Assembly (NCBI GenBank): GCA_021773055.1
Contig: JAJFKV010000007.1
Span: 1-64,000, forward strand
Origin: Woeseiaceae bacterium
GTDB lineage: Bacteria > Pseudomonadota > Gammaproteobacteria > Steroidobacterales > Woeseiaceae
Direction: 5' to 3'
Length of the DNA stretch: 64,000 nucleotides
In this document: piece after piece, positions 10,401 to 18,678 of the stretch
Position numbering within the stretch: the stretch's first letter is position 1
How the letters are laid out: every line of letters begins with the position of its first letter
Position numbers and translations under genes: made by a program
The notes under the pieces: generated by a model
Told to the model about the DNA's origin: nothing
What the model saw: the letters and a program-made list of their open reading frames with translations, nothing else
Database searches by the model: none

Positions 10401-10631
10401 AAAACAGCAACCAGTACGCCGGCAAAAGCGCTTGGTTTCGATGGCGATATCGGTTCAATCGAGGTCGGCAAGCTTGCCGATCTGGTTGTCCTCGACGCGA
10501 ATATTCTCGATGATATTTTTAAATCTGACCAGGTCAATATGGTGATGCTGAACGGCCGACTTTACGACGCCGCAACCTTAAACGAAAAAATCACCGGTAG
10601 CCGAACTACAAATCCGTTCTACTGGCAGTGA
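7425..10631 (+). CDS. secreted beta-propeller amidohydrolase
   Basis: This 1068-residue protein has a signal peptide (MNSKKFLVAAILLLPSVFAVA). It continues with TolB/WD40-type propeller repeats over about residues 30-620 (repeated 'SPDGxxIxF' cores such as VSPDGQSIVF, FSPDGSEIAF, WSPDGDYIA) and a C-terminal amidohydrolase barrel from about residue 650. The barrel has the metal-binding 'PGMIDAHAHG' near residue 720, a 'KNYNQP' segment in the carboxylated-lysine position, later histidines (IEHNLPQ, SIGAHGQ) and the closing 'GSIEVGKLADLVVLD'. Related proteins are described as periplasmic amidohydrolases or peptidase-like enzymes; substrate unknown. The start at 7425 overlaps the stop of the decayed exporter (ATGA), suggesting it was once translationally coupled to it. 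The following esterase overlaps its stop. Confidence 0.9.
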   Translation: MNSKKFLVAAILLLPSVFAVAEEEESEGWDVNSIPGESRDITIDTRSGTWMSVDVSPDGQSIVFDLLGDIYVMPINGGDARAVNSGHAWAMQPRFSPDGSEIAFTSDAGGGDNIWIMNVDGSDARQLTKEDFRLLNNPSWSPDGDYIAAKKHFTTSRSAGTGEIWLYHRNGGGGVAVVERPNEAHQKALGETAFSPDGRYIYYSLDQTPGGSFEYAQDSNGEVMAIRRFDLQTGESEGYVSGAGGAVRPTPSPDGKYLAFVRRIRNESALFLKDLDSGAEYPLYEGLDRDLQEVWGTHGAYPGMDWTPDSKSVVFWAGGGIRRVDIASKQASNIEFHVKDTRSVYDPPRPEVEVAPESFATTMVRNVEVSPDGSKVVFESAGHLYVKALPSGDAKRLTRDASDHFEYDPSWSRDGRYIAFITWDDEELAHVHTVKASGGKSKRVTEQPGHYHGPRYAPDGKSIVFWANGGGFLTSPDWSMQTGVFVVAASGGKARLVADSGSNPHFGARDDRLYVTQNGEGGRSLVSIDLNGEKARTHAVGEHLVRYEVAPDDKHFAFRQNYHVYALPLPPGGKPLSLSTSVSSINMTQASGDGGNYPNWVNGGSTLAWTLGATLYDADVDGLFALADTENEEDGEGGYEAPTDGVSLSMQLRADVPASVVALTGARVVTMAGEDGGVIEDGVIVVDGNRISAVGASADVSIPANAQRVDVAGKTIIPGMIDAHAHGSSGVGMIPEQNWMAYATLAFGVTTIHDPSNDATEIFAAAEMQRTGAILAPRIFSTGDIVYGARSTYLADINSLDDARRHVRRLKAQGAGSIKNYNQPRREQRQQVTTAAREEGMLVVSEGGSQFHMDLSMVADGNSAIEHNLPQSMLYDDVLQFWSQTKVAYTPTLGVTYGGLGGEDYWYQQSNVWEHPILSHYVPPHILQPRTVRRVMAPESDYYHSVSARTAKLMADRGVMVSIGAHGQREGLAAHWEMWGFAQGGMSVIDVLKTATSTPAKALGFDGDIGSIEVGKLADLVVLDANILDDIFKSDQVNMVMLNGRLYDAATLNEKITGSRTTNPFYWQ

Positions 10632-11713
10632 CTCGAATTCTCGGCATCCTGCTTGCGGTGTTAGTAGTCGCAGCATGCTCTTCGGAGGTAACCGGGCCTG
10701 AACCCACTATGGCCCGGCATGCGCTTGTGCACGATGGCTTGGAGCGAGAGTATTTCGTTTATTTGCCATCGAGCTACGATGGTGAACAGGATCATCCGGT
10801 CGCCATTTTCATGCATGGCTACGGTGGTACCGCAACCGGTACCGAGGCTGAGGTTACTCAGGGACTGAACGCTTACGCGGAAAAATTTGCTTATGTAATG
10901 GTGTATCCGCAAGGCACCTGGTTCATGGCCGGTGACTCGCCGGATACCCGGTGGGAAGTGACCAGCTGGAATCACATTACCGACGGTTTTGACAAAGGGC
11001 CCGACGGTCCGATCTGTAGCGATGACGCGACGCAGTATCCCTGTCCGCCTGAGTGCGGCACCTGCGGTAAGTGCGGCTGGACGTCCTGCAATGATGACGT
11101 TGGTTTCCTGAAAGCACTCGTTGCCAGGGTGGCGGCAGACCTCAACATCGATGAGCAGAGTTTCTTCGTAAGCGGGTTTAGCAATGGCGCGATGATGGCG
11201 AATAGAATCGGCTGCGAGGCATCCGAATTGTTTGCTGCCGTCGCATTAATCGGCGGGCGCGTTGAGCCGGGCTTCGAGTGCACGCCGGCAACTCGGTTAC
11301 CGCTCCTGCAAATGAATGGCGGACAGGATGAAACAGTTCCTCATGACGGCCGCGCAAGTGCGAGTGGCTACTACTTCGCGAGCACAACATCCGTAACGGA
11401 GCACTGGATTGACGGTGAGTCTTGCTCCGTTGAAAGGCGTGACTGGACGTCCCCGACAATCGCAGGAATCGAGGTGCAGTGCACGGTCGCTTGCGGTGAG
11501 ACAGACTATGCTTCGACAGATTGTGTCTGGCCGGAGGGCAATCACCGCTGGCCCGGTACACTCGGTTTTCGCGGCAGCAACGGGTATTGCGTAACAGAGC
11601 GGCAGGCAGCGAGCATGCCGGAACAGACCTTGTGCATCGCGCCGGACCCGCAGGAAAAATTCTGGGGTTCTCAACTAATGTTTGAATTCTTCGACAAGCA
11701 TCGAGGTAGCTGA
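10628..11713 (+). CDS. LpqC/PHB-depolymerase-type esterase lipoprotein
   Basis: This 361-residue alpha/beta-hydrolase has a lipoprotein signal ending in the lipobox LVVAAC. The oxyanion-region motif 'AIFMHGYGGTA' and nucleophile elbow 'GFSNGAMM' are clear, with Asp in 'NGGQDETVPHDG' and His in 'GNHRWPG' as the likely triad. A Cys-rich insert (CSDDATQYPCPPECGTCGKCGWTSC) near residues 135-160 probably forms disulfides or a metal knuckle and fits a periplasmic location. The GTG start overlaps the stop of the amidohydrolase, so both exported hydrolases are likely co-transcribed. Family members hydrolyse feruloyl, acetyl or polyester bonds; the substrate is not decided here. Confidence 0.85.
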   Translation: MTRILGILLAVLVVAACSSEVTGPEPTMARHALVHDGLEREYFVYLPSSYDGEQDHPVAIFMHGYGGTATGTEAEVTQGLNAYAEKFAYVMVYPQGTWFMAGDSPDTRWEVTSWNHITDGFDKGPDGPICSDDATQYPCPPECGTCGKCGWTSCNDDVGFLKALVARVAADLNIDEQSFFVSGFSNGAMMANRIGCEASELFAAVALIGGRVEPGFECTPATRLPLLQMNGGQDETVPHDGRASASGYYFASTTSVTEHWIDGESCSVERRDWTSPTIAGIEVQCTVACGETDYASTDCVWPEGNHRWPGTLGFRGSNGYCVTERQAASMPEQTLCIAPDPQEKFWGSQLMFEFFDKHRGS

Positions 11714-14400
11714 TGGGTATCATATTCGCATTCATAGGCGCCGCAATTGGCATGTGGGTAATGTCCGATAGTCGAACGAACTTCGGCTTCTTTGCCGGAA
11801 TGTTGATCGGCTGGTTGTTGCAGCGTTTGCTCAGCACACAGACGACCGTCAGGAAGTTGGCCGATCGCGTGGACAATCTTGAGCAGCGCAACGCAGCCAA
11901 TGCGAAGCCTCTGGATCCCCCGCGACGAGTTTCGGTCTACGAGCCCAGCCCGATAGCGGTCGAGCCCGAGCCCGAGTCACGGCCAAAGGTCGTACCGGCC
12001 GCCATGCCCAGACCTGTTGTTCACGAGCAGGTACCTGCGGCGAAACCCGAGCCGGGCATAGGTGAGCACACGATCGAAGTCGCCAAGCGCTGGCTGACGA
12101 CAGGCAACGTGCCGGTCAAACTTGGCGTAATCGTTTCCTTCTTCGGCGTGGCTTTCCTGCTGAAGTACGCTGTCGAGAATGAGATGTTTACCATACCGAT
12201 GAGTCTGCGTTATCTGGCCGTCGCCGGATTCGCAACTTTCCTGCTGGCGTTCGGCTGGCGCAAGCGCGAAGACAATCGTGTATTTGCCCTGAGTATTCAG
12301 GGCGGTGGTATCGGTATCCTGTTCCTGACAGTATTTGCCGCGCTGCGCCTGCATGAACTGTTGTCACCAACGGTGGCTTTCGGTCTCCTTATCCTGATTA
12401 CGGCCGCAGCGGGTACGCTTGCGATCAGGCAAGAGTCGAGGGCGTTCGCAATATTGGGAACGACGGGTGGTTTTCTTGCGCCCTTGCTGGTGTCAACGGG
12501 CAGTGGTAATCACGTTGCGCTGTTCGGGTACTACCTGGTACTGAACTGTGCCATCCTGGGCGTCGCCTGGTACCGGCCTTGGCGCGAACTCAATATCATT
12601 GGCTTCGTTTTTACTTTCGGCGTCGGCACGATCTGGGGTTATCAGTATTACGTGCCGGCACTTTTCGCGACGACAGAACCGTTTCTCATCCTCTATTTTC
12701 TGTTCTACACGATTATCGCTGTGTTATTCGCGTTTCGACAGGCGCCACAGCTACGGGGCTACGTCGACGGAACGCTGTTGTTTGGCACCCCAACGTTTGC
12801 GTTCGCCCTGCAAACGCAGCTCCTGAACAACACTGAATATGGACTCGCGATTAGTGCGGCAGTAGTGGCCGTTTTCTATGCCGCAATGGCGTTGTGGTTG
12901 CGGCGTACACAAGAGAAAAATTTCGAATTACTAACGCAAGCGTTTATCGCATTGGCTGTCGCGTTTGCCACGATCGCGGTTCCGCTTGCACTGGATGACC
13001 GCTGGACTGCGATCGCATGGGCTATGGAAGGTGCTGCACTCGTCTGGATCGGTGTACGTCAGACGACGACTCTGGCCAAGCTGACCGGAACTGCGCTCGC
13101 CTTTGCAGGCGGTGCCGAGTTCGTGAGCTACGGTTGGGTGGACAATCTTGGTATTCCGGTACTGAATGGCAATTTCATGGGCGGCGCCCTGATCGCATTG
13201 TCATCGTTGTATTCGTCACGCATGTTGCACACAGATCAACGTGGCCGCGACTGGCAAAAACTCGCAGCCATTGGTCTGATGGCCTGGGGGCTCGTGTGGT
13301 GGTTTGGTTCAGGCTCAGCAGAAATCCTTGATCGTGTCCGGGGCGCCAGGCAACTGCACGCATTGTTATTATTCGGCTCCCTGAGTTTGGCAGCTATCGC
13401 GTATGCCGGAAAGCGCTTCAGCTGGATCGTATACAGTCGTGTCTCACTTGCCTTGTTGCCAGCTTTATTCGTCGGCGCGCTCGGATACCTTCTCGAGCAC
13501 GATCATTTTTTCAAGGGGCTGGGTGTACTCGGCTGGCTGGTCGCAATGGCTGCCCATGTCTGGGTACTTTATTGCTGCCAGGGCGAGAAGAGTCGGGCGG
13601 AAACGATTGCGCATGGCTGGGGAGTATTGTTTTTTGTCGGCGTAATCGTGCTTGAGGTCGCATGGCAGCTTGAGCGATTCATTGCCAACGATGTCTGGTC
13701 CGCCAGTGCGGCTCTCCTGGTCATCGCACTTGCCGCATTTGCGTTGCTTTATGAATGGCAGAATCGCCAGGACAATCGGCGTTGGCCATTTTCCAGCCAC
13801 TCTGACGCGTACTTCGTCACCGGTTTGCTTCTGGCAGCGAGCTTTACGGCGCTGATTATCGCGGCATGCATAAACGATCCGGGCGATCCCGCGCCGTTAC
13901 CGTACATACCGCTTCTGAATCCGTTCGATATTCTGTCGGTCATTGCGGTGGTGTTGACATGGTACGGATTGAAACTCGAGCAGAGCAGCGAGACCTGGCG
14001 ATTCGGCGGAGGCTCGCGCATACCGCAACTCGCGCTCGGTGCCACAGCTTTGCTTTTGTCAACCATCGCGGTCGTGCGCATCGTGCATCACACAACCGGC
14101 ATAGCCTGGTATCCCAAGGCGCTGATGAACTCTGTCGGTGTACAAAGTACCTTGTCGATTTACTGGGCGATACTGGGTCTGGGCGGAATGGTGCTCGGCG
14201 CGAAACGAGTAAACCGCAGTGTCTGGATGGTCGGCGCAGGGCTGATGGCGATTGTGGTCTTGAAACTCTTTGTTATCGATCTCGGCAATACGGGAACGGT
14301 CGCTCGAATTGTTACATTCCTCGGCGTTGGAGTAATGTTGCTCATCGTGGGTTATTTCTCGCCTGTGCCACCTAAACAGCCGGATGCAGCAACCGGGTAA
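11713..14400 (+). CDS. DUF2339 polytopic membrane protein
   Basis: This 895-residue protein has an N-terminal membrane segment, a short coiled coil (TTVRKLADRVDNLEQRN), a Pro/Glu-rich linker to about residue 110, and then more than twenty hydrophobic helices to the C-terminus, as in the DUF2339 family. Typical family sequences include 'VKLGVIVSFFGVAFLLKYAVEN', 'GGGIGILFLTVFAALRLH' and 'IWGYQYY'. The biochemical role of the family is not established; a cell-envelope function is usually assumed. The start shares one base with the stop of the upstream esterase, so it is likely in the same operon. Confidence 0.85.
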   Translation: MGIIFAFIGAAIGMWVMSDSRTNFGFFAGMLIGWLLQRLLSTQTTVRKLADRVDNLEQRNAANAKPLDPPRRVSVYEPSPIAVEPEPESRPKVVPAAMPRPVVHEQVPAAKPEPGIGEHTIEVAKRWLTTGNVPVKLGVIVSFFGVAFLLKYAVENEMFTIPMSLRYLAVAGFATFLLAFGWRKREDNRVFALSIQGGGIGILFLTVFAALRLHELLSPTVAFGLLILITAAAGTLAIRQESRAFAILGTTGGFLAPLLVSTGSGNHVALFGYYLVLNCAILGVAWYRPWRELNIIGFVFTFGVGTIWGYQYYVPALFATTEPFLILYFLFYTIIAVLFAFRQAPQLRGYVDGTLLFGTPTFAFALQTQLLNNTEYGLAISAAVVAVFYAAMALWLRRTQEKNFELLTQAFIALAVAFATIAVPLALDDRWTAIAWAMEGAALVWIGVRQTTTLAKLTGTALAFAGGAEFVSYGWVDNLGIPVLNGNFMGGALIALSSLYSSRMLHTDQRGRDWQKLAAIGLMAWGLVWWFGSGSAEILDRVRGARQLHALLLFGSLSLAAIAYAGKRFSWIVYSRVSLALLPALFVGALGYLLEHDHFFKGLGVLGWLVAMAAHVWVLYCCQGEKSRAETIAHGWGVLFFVGVIVLEVAWQLERFIANDVWSASAALLVIALAAFALLYEWQNRQDNRRWPFSSHSDAYFVTGLLLAASFTALIIAACINDPGDPAPLPYIPLLNPFDILSVIAVVLTWYGLKLEQSSETWRFGGGSRIPQLALGATALLLSTIAVVRIVHHTTGIAWYPKALMNSVGVQSTLSIYWAILGLGGMVLGAKRVNRSVWMVGAGLMAIVVLKLFVIDLGNTGTVARIVTFLGVGVMLLIVGYFSPVPPKQPDAATG

Positions 14401-14409
14401 TCGAACCAC

Positions 14410-15336
14410 ATGGATACCGAAGCGCTCGATAGTCTAAGAATCGTTCTCGATCCACTCGGCCAGGTGGGTGTCGCTCTGGCCCTGATGTTGGTCATGTTCG
14501 GTGTCGCACTGGGGTTGCGCGTACAGGATTTTAAGATCCTCGCTGCGGAGCCGTCCTTATATATAGGCGGTGTTGTTGCCCAGATCGTGTTCTTGCCACT
14601 GGTCACATACGGTTTGATTCACCTGATTACACCGCCGCCATCCATCGCGCTGGGGATGATTGTTGTCGCCTGTTGTCCTGGCGGTTCGGTCTCGAACTTG
14701 TTGACGTATTTGTCGCGTGGCGATGTCGCTGTGTCCGTCGCGCTAACGGCAACATCCAGTATGCTTGCGGCGCTTCTCACGCCTGCGTTAACGTTGTTCT
14801 GGGCGCGGGCGTATCAGCCAACCGCTGAACTGCTGGTCTCTCTGGACGTAAATCCCTTGCTGTTCGTTGGCCAGACGACCTTGTTGCTGGCGATACCGCT
14901 GGCGGCGGGCATGATCGTCGCGGCGCGAGCCCCTGATGTTGCCGAGCGAATTCGAAAAAGAACCACGGTCGCAGGAGCGGCAGTGCTCGGTGCCACGATA
15001 ATCTACGGTATTGCCTATTTCTATCCGGTGCTCTGGCCGGCTGTTGGTTTGCTGGCCAGTATCACGATAACGCACAATACTGCCGCCTTTCTGACCGGCG
15101 CCATTGTAGGCCGGGTGTTGACGAGGGAGTCGTCGATACGCCGGGCACTGACATTCGAGGTTGGCATTCAGAACTCCGGGCTTGCTCTCATTATCCTGCT
15201 GTCACAGCTACAGGGAGTTGGTGGTGCGGCTGCCATCGCCGCCGTCTGGGGTGTCTGGCACTTGATTGCTGGCGGTTCGCTGGCGATTTTTTACAATTAC
15301 TTCGACAGAAAAAGGCTAGCCGTTGTCATCGACTGA
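14410..15336 (+). CDS. bile acid:sodium symporter (BASS) family transporter
   Basis: This 308-residue inner-membrane protein has nine to ten hydrophobic helices. Family features are the N-terminal 'LALMLVMFGVALGLRVQDF', the crossover-region 'ALGMIVVACCPGGSVSNLLTYLSRGDVAVSVALTATSSMLA' and the C-terminal 'EVGIQNSGLALIILLS', which form the sodium and substrate sites. Bacterial BASS proteins carry organic acids such as pantoate, keto acids or sulfonated compounds; the substrate here is unknown. It follows the DUF2339 gene by 9 nt and overlaps the next gene by 14 nt. Confidence 0.9.
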   Translation: MDTEALDSLRIVLDPLGQVGVALALMLVMFGVALGLRVQDFKILAAEPSLYIGGVVAQIVFLPLVTYGLIHLITPPPSIALGMIVVACCPGGSVSNLLTYLSRGDVAVSVALTATSSMLAALLTPALTLFWARAYQPTAELLVSLDVNPLLFVGQTTLLLAIPLAAGMIVAARAPDVAERIRKRTTVAGAAVLGATIIYGIAYFYPVLWPAVGLLASITITHNTAAFLTGAIVGRVLTRESSIRRALTFEVGIQNSGLALIILLSQLQGVGGAAAIAAVWGVWHLIAGGSLAIFYNYFDRKRLAVVID

Positions 15337-15799
15337 AATAGATCCGACTGAGTATCGACGCGCCATGGGTTGCTTCGCGACGGGTGTGGCCGTCGTTACA
15401 GCGCTGGATAAGAACGGCACTCGAGCCGGAATAACGATCAACAGCTTTAATTCGGTTTCATTGCAGCCGCCACTGGTACTTTGGAGTATCGCCAACGAGG
15501 CGCAGAGCTTCGAGACGTTCGCGACGGCAGAGCATTTCGCAGTCAATGTTCTCGCAATGCATCAACGGGATATCTGTGAGCAATTCGCGGTACGGGGGGG
15601 CGACAAATTCAAAGGGCTGGAATGTAGCGAAGGTATTGCGGGGATCCCGATCTTGCCGGAGTATTCCGCGGTATTCGAGTGCGCGGCCGAGCATCGTTAT
15701 GACGGTGGTGACCACGTCATCCTGGTTGGTCGGGTTTTAGGATTCGATGATCGCAAATCTGATCCGCTCATATTCTACCGCGGACATTATCTCGAGTAG
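15323..15799 (+). CDS. flavin reductase-like FMN-binding protein
   Basis: This 158-residue protein has the split-barrel flavin reductase fold: 'RAMGCFATGVAVVTALDKNGTRAGITINSFNSVSLQPPLVLWSI' is the classic N-terminal signature, followed by 'FAVNVLAMHQRDICEQFA' and the C-terminal 'LIFYRGHYLE'. It would reduce FMN or FAD with NAD(P)H for a two-component monooxygenase, or act alone. The TTG start lies inside the end of the BASS gene. No flavin-dependent monooxygenase partner sits next to it. It is not of the ferredoxin-reductase type that serves Rieske oxygenases, so a link with the Rieske gene 3 kb away is not assumed. Confidence 0.87.
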   Translation: MSSTEIDPTEYRRAMGCFATGVAVVTALDKNGTRAGITINSFNSVSLQPPLVLWSIANEAQSFETFATAEHFAVNVLAMHQRDICEQFAVRGGDKFKGLECSEGIAGIPILPEYSAVFECAAEHRYDGGDHVILVGRVLGFDDRKSDPLIFYRGHYLE

Positions 15800-15810
15800 A
15801 TGTGCCGCGC

Positions 15811-16401
15811 TCAGTCGTGTTTGTGTTTTACGCCGAATGCGACAACGTGAATCAGGGAGCCGGAGACAAATGCCTGCAGCATAGCCAGGGTCTTTGCCTC
15901 TCCCAGTTCGATAATGGAATCGCCAACGAAATAGCCGCCTGCCGTAGTCAGGCTGATTAGCGCAAACGAGCTGACGGCGATGACTTTGCCGAAACTAGGC
16001 CGAATTGCCCACCACAAGGCCATACCAACCGGCAATCTGTGCAATATGATTGCATATGCGAGGCCGGTACCACTCTGCGGTAAAAGCGCGATACCGTCGA
16101 CGGTGGCATGTATCAATAATCCGACGGCTGCGATTGCGACGATGACGAGGTGCGCCGCGTCCGTAGCCTCTCTGAACAGACGTTCCAGAAGCATCGGAAA
16201 GATGATTCCGAGTACGATGAGAACGACTGCCAGTGTACCGCCTTGCCTGATCGCTTCCGGGATAATGTGAACAGCAATAATTATCGCGATGGTAATCACG
16301 ATCAGAGCATCGAGAACGCGTCGTGCCAGGTGGTTTTTCCGGGCCACTGCGTAGATCAATGGACCGAGCAGCAGCGCAGTGATGCTTAGGATCAACGTCA
16401 T
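15811..16401 (-). CDS. ZIP-like integral membrane protein
   Basis: This 196-residue protein is nearly all hydrophobic with about six to seven helices. Short polar motifs inside helices resemble ZIP metal transporters: 'HATVDGIAL' and 'ILHRLPVGMALW' sit where ZIP helices 4 and 5 carry HNxxDG and HExPxG, and 'SGSLIHVVAF' adds a further His. It ends in HKHD. It is shorter than most ZIP proteins and lacks a His-rich loop, so metal transport is a family-level inference. It is divergent from the FixH/peroxidase pair, with 38 nt between starts. Confidence 0.6.
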   Translation of the reverse strand: MTLILSITALLLGPLIYAVARKNHLARRVLDALIVITIAIIIAVHIIPEAIRQGGTLAVVLIVLGIIFPMLLERLFREATDAAHLVIVAIAAVGLLIHATVDGIALLPQSGTGLAYAIILHRLPVGMALWWAIRPSFGKVIAVSSFALISLTTAGGYFVGDSIIELGEAKTLAMLQAFVSGSLIHVVAFGVKHKHD

Positions 16402-16439
16402 GGTTTCGGTGTACTGAGGAGTGTGGTTAGAATAGGCTC

Positions 16440-17399
16440 ATGATTGTGCACCGTATCGTCCGTATTTGCCTGTATTTCTGTCTGACGGGCCTCTTTCTGC
16501 AACAAAACGTATTTGCGCATGGCGGTGTTGTGGAAGACGGTGATCTGTGCGTCATCAAGGTCAACTACCTGCGGGCGCACTTCAAGATCTACCAGCCACG
16601 CACAAGTGGTCATGAGCAGTATTGCGAAGACCTGCCCGACGCCTCGGAAAGCGTTTTCGTGATGGAGTATCAGCACGATTCTCTGTCACAAATGTCGGTC
16701 GACTTTCGTATCATTCGTGACGTTACCGGCAAGGGCCGGTTTGCCAGAATAGAAGACGTTGACGGCATCGCAGACATTGATAGTGCGACGGTCTTCTATC
16801 GACCGCCCATCATCGAACCAGACGTTTACACGATCAACTACGAGTTTCTCGAAGAGGGCGACTTCATAGGCATTGTGTCGGCAGAGCACCCGGAATCAGG
16901 CAAGCGCTATGCGGCTGTCTTTCCGTTCGAAGTCGGTTTCACGGGACCCGGTTACTGGCCGTTCTTCATCGGTTTGCTCGTATTGATTCAGTTTCAGTTT
17001 CTGCTGACGAGCGGTCGACTCAAACGCTGGTTCACAAGTGGTTCGGCAAGCATAGTTATCTGCCTGCTATTGCTTTCCCCGGCGACGTTTGCAGAAGACC
17101 TGGTTGTTACTTATACGACGCCGGATGGGAGTCCCGTCATCAATAAGATGCACAGCTGGATCTTGCACATAGAAACGTCGGCAGGGCTGGGGCTTGAAGG
17201 CGCAATTATTGCTGTCGATGGCGGTATGCCGGAGCACGATCATGGTTTGCCGACCAAGCCACGGGTCACTACGGAGTTGGGCGGTGGGGATTACAAGCTG
17301 GACGGTATGCGGTTTCACATGAATGGTTACTGGGAAATCGTTGTGAACATTACAAGCGATAGCGGTACCACCCAAATTACAATTCCCATGCAATTGTGA
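16440..17399 (+). CDS. exported protein with FixH/YtkA-like C-terminal domain
   Basis: This 319-residue protein has a signal peptide ending near FAHG, a soluble periplasmic domain of about 150 residues with two cysteines (CVIKVNY and YCEDLPD), and a membrane helix (YWPFFIGLLVLIQFQFLL). A second hydrophobic segment with a signal-like end (SIVICLLLLSPATFAED) follows. The final ~100-residue beta-sandwich contains 'HSWILHIE', 'MPEHDHGLPTKP' and 'RFHMNGYWEIVV'. The HSW...MPxHxHGLPT pattern is typical of FixH/YtkA-like domains and could bind copper. The internal signal-like stretch suggests two ancestral exported proteins fused together. It overlaps the start of the di-heme peroxidase (GTGA), so the two probably act together. 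Exact function unknown. Confidence 0.6.
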   Translation: MIVHRIVRICLYFCLTGLFLQQNVFAHGGVVEDGDLCVIKVNYLRAHFKIYQPRTSGHEQYCEDLPDASESVFVMEYQHDSLSQMSVDFRIIRDVTGKGRFARIEDVDGIADIDSATVFYRPPIIEPDVYTINYEFLEEGDFIGIVSAEHPESGKRYAAVFPFEVGFTGPGYWPFFIGLLVLIQFQFLLTSGRLKRWFTSGSASIVICLLLLSPATFAEDLVVTYTTPDGSPVINKMHSWILHIETSAGLGLEGAIIAVDGGMPEHDHGLPTKPRVTTELGGGDYKLDGMRFHMNGYWEIVVNITSDSGTTQITIPMQL

Positions 17400-18589
17400 A
17401 ATCGACCATATTCAAATTTACGATTTTAATCGCCGCGTTCGGTATTACCATCACAGCGTGTCAGCGGTGGTCAGCAGCACCTCCGGAATGGACGTCCGCA
17501 GAAATCACGCTACTGCAAACCTTGTGGCTTTCGTCGCTGCCAGAGCTGTCCCCGGATGCCAGCAATGCCGTAGCAGATAATCCACGGGCGGCGAGCTTTG
17601 GCCGGCAGCTATTCTTCGATACACGATTGAGCGCTAACGGTGCTATCTCATGTGCGACCTGCCACCAGCAGGAACGTCGCTTCACCGACGGCCTGCAAAA
17701 GGCACAGGCGATCGGCACGACCGCTCGCCACACGCCGAGCATTGCTGGTTCGGCCTACAGCCCCTGGCAATTTTGGGATGGTCGGCGAGATAGCCAGTGG
17801 TCGCAGGCACTTGCACCGCTGGAGGACAAGAACGAGCACGCAACAAACAGAGCTCAAGTGGTAAGCCTTATTACTCAAGACGGTACGTATCGCAGCCAAT
17901 ACGAGTCATTGTTCGGTCCCTTGCCTGACGAAAAGGAGCCTGACCCGTTTTTGTTGAATGTGGCATTTGCGAATATCGGTAAGTCCATCGCCGCATTCGA
18001 ACGCACCATCATGCCCACGGCATCGCGATTTGATGAATATGTACAAGCGCTGGTTGACGCGGATGCCGAACAACAGAGAAAACTATTCAGTGATGATGAA
18101 GTGTGGGGTTTGCGACTGTTCATCGGCGAAGCGAACTGCATGCAATGCCACAACGGCCCGCTGTTCACCAATCACGAGTTTCATAATACGGGTGTCATCA
18201 GTTTTCCCGGCGATGTTCCCGACAAGGCCCGTGTATCCGGCGTGCAGGAGGTGCTGGCGAATGAGTTCAATTGCAAAGGTCCTTATAGTGACGACCCGGA
18301 ATTGCGTTGTGATGAGCTGGATTTTGCTCGCACCGGGCCTGACCTGATCGGTGCCTTCAAAACGCCGTCCCTACGAAATCTCGAAAACACCGCACCGTTC
18401 ATGCACAAAGGTCAGCTTGCGACGATTGCGGACGTGCTGCAACACTACAACGAGGCACCAGACTCGATGATCGGACATAACGAAGCGAAGCCGCTGGGAC
18501 TTGGTAGTCGAGAGTTAAGTCAGCTCGAATCGTTCCTCGGCACGCTGGCGGCACCTGTCACAGGCTGCGACTCCCACGCGACCCGGTAG
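17396..18589 (+). CDS. di-heme cytochrome c peroxidase/MauG-family lipoprotein
   Basis: This 397-residue periplasmic lipoprotein has a lipobox (ITITAC at about residue 22) and two covalent heme sites, CATCH near residue 85 and CMQCH near residue 250. 'NGAISCATCHQQERRFTDG', 'ARHTPSIAGSAY', 'QFWDGR' and 'FKTPSLRNLENTAPFMHKGQLATIADVLQHYN' are hallmark segments of the CCP/MauG/MbnH superfamily. Members either reduce peroxide or oxidise a partner protein. The GTG start overlaps the stop of the FixH/YtkA-like gene, pointing to that protein as a possible partner or metal chaperone. Whether it is a peroxidase or a protein-modifying oxidase cannot be decided by eye. Confidence 0.9.
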   Translation: MKSTIFKFTILIAAFGITITACQRWSAAPPEWTSAEITLLQTLWLSSLPELSPDASNAVADNPRAASFGRQLFFDTRLSANGAISCATCHQQERRFTDGLQKAQAIGTTARHTPSIAGSAYSPWQFWDGRRDSQWSQALAPLEDKNEHATNRAQVVSLITQDGTYRSQYESLFGPLPDEKEPDPFLLNVAFANIGKSIAAFERTIMPTASRFDEYVQALVDADAEQQRKLFSDDEVWGLRLFIGEANCMQCHNGPLFTNHEFHNTGVISFPGDVPDKARVSGVQEVLANEFNCKGPYSDDPELRCDELDFARTGPDLIGAFKTPSLRNLENTAPFMHKGQLATIADVLQHYNEAPDSMIGHNEAKPLGLGSRELSQLESFLGTLAAPVTGCDSHATR

Positions 18590-18678
18590 ACGTCGGTCGC
18601 CCATGTCTCGTCAACTCATTACGTTGTGATATCGTAATAAGACTTGCTTGAACGCGTTTCATATTGTGAGATAAAAAA

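Noticed and set aside
11178-11900. 240-codon open frame on the minus strand
   Set aside because: It lies antisense to the esterase and DUF2339 genes, is Arg/Ser/Cys-rich and has no recognisable motif.
15323-15799. Flavin reductase-like gene as electron donor of the Rieske oxygenase
   Set aside because: Rieske oxygenases use ferredoxin-reductase-type partners, and this split-barrel protein is in another operon 3 kb away.
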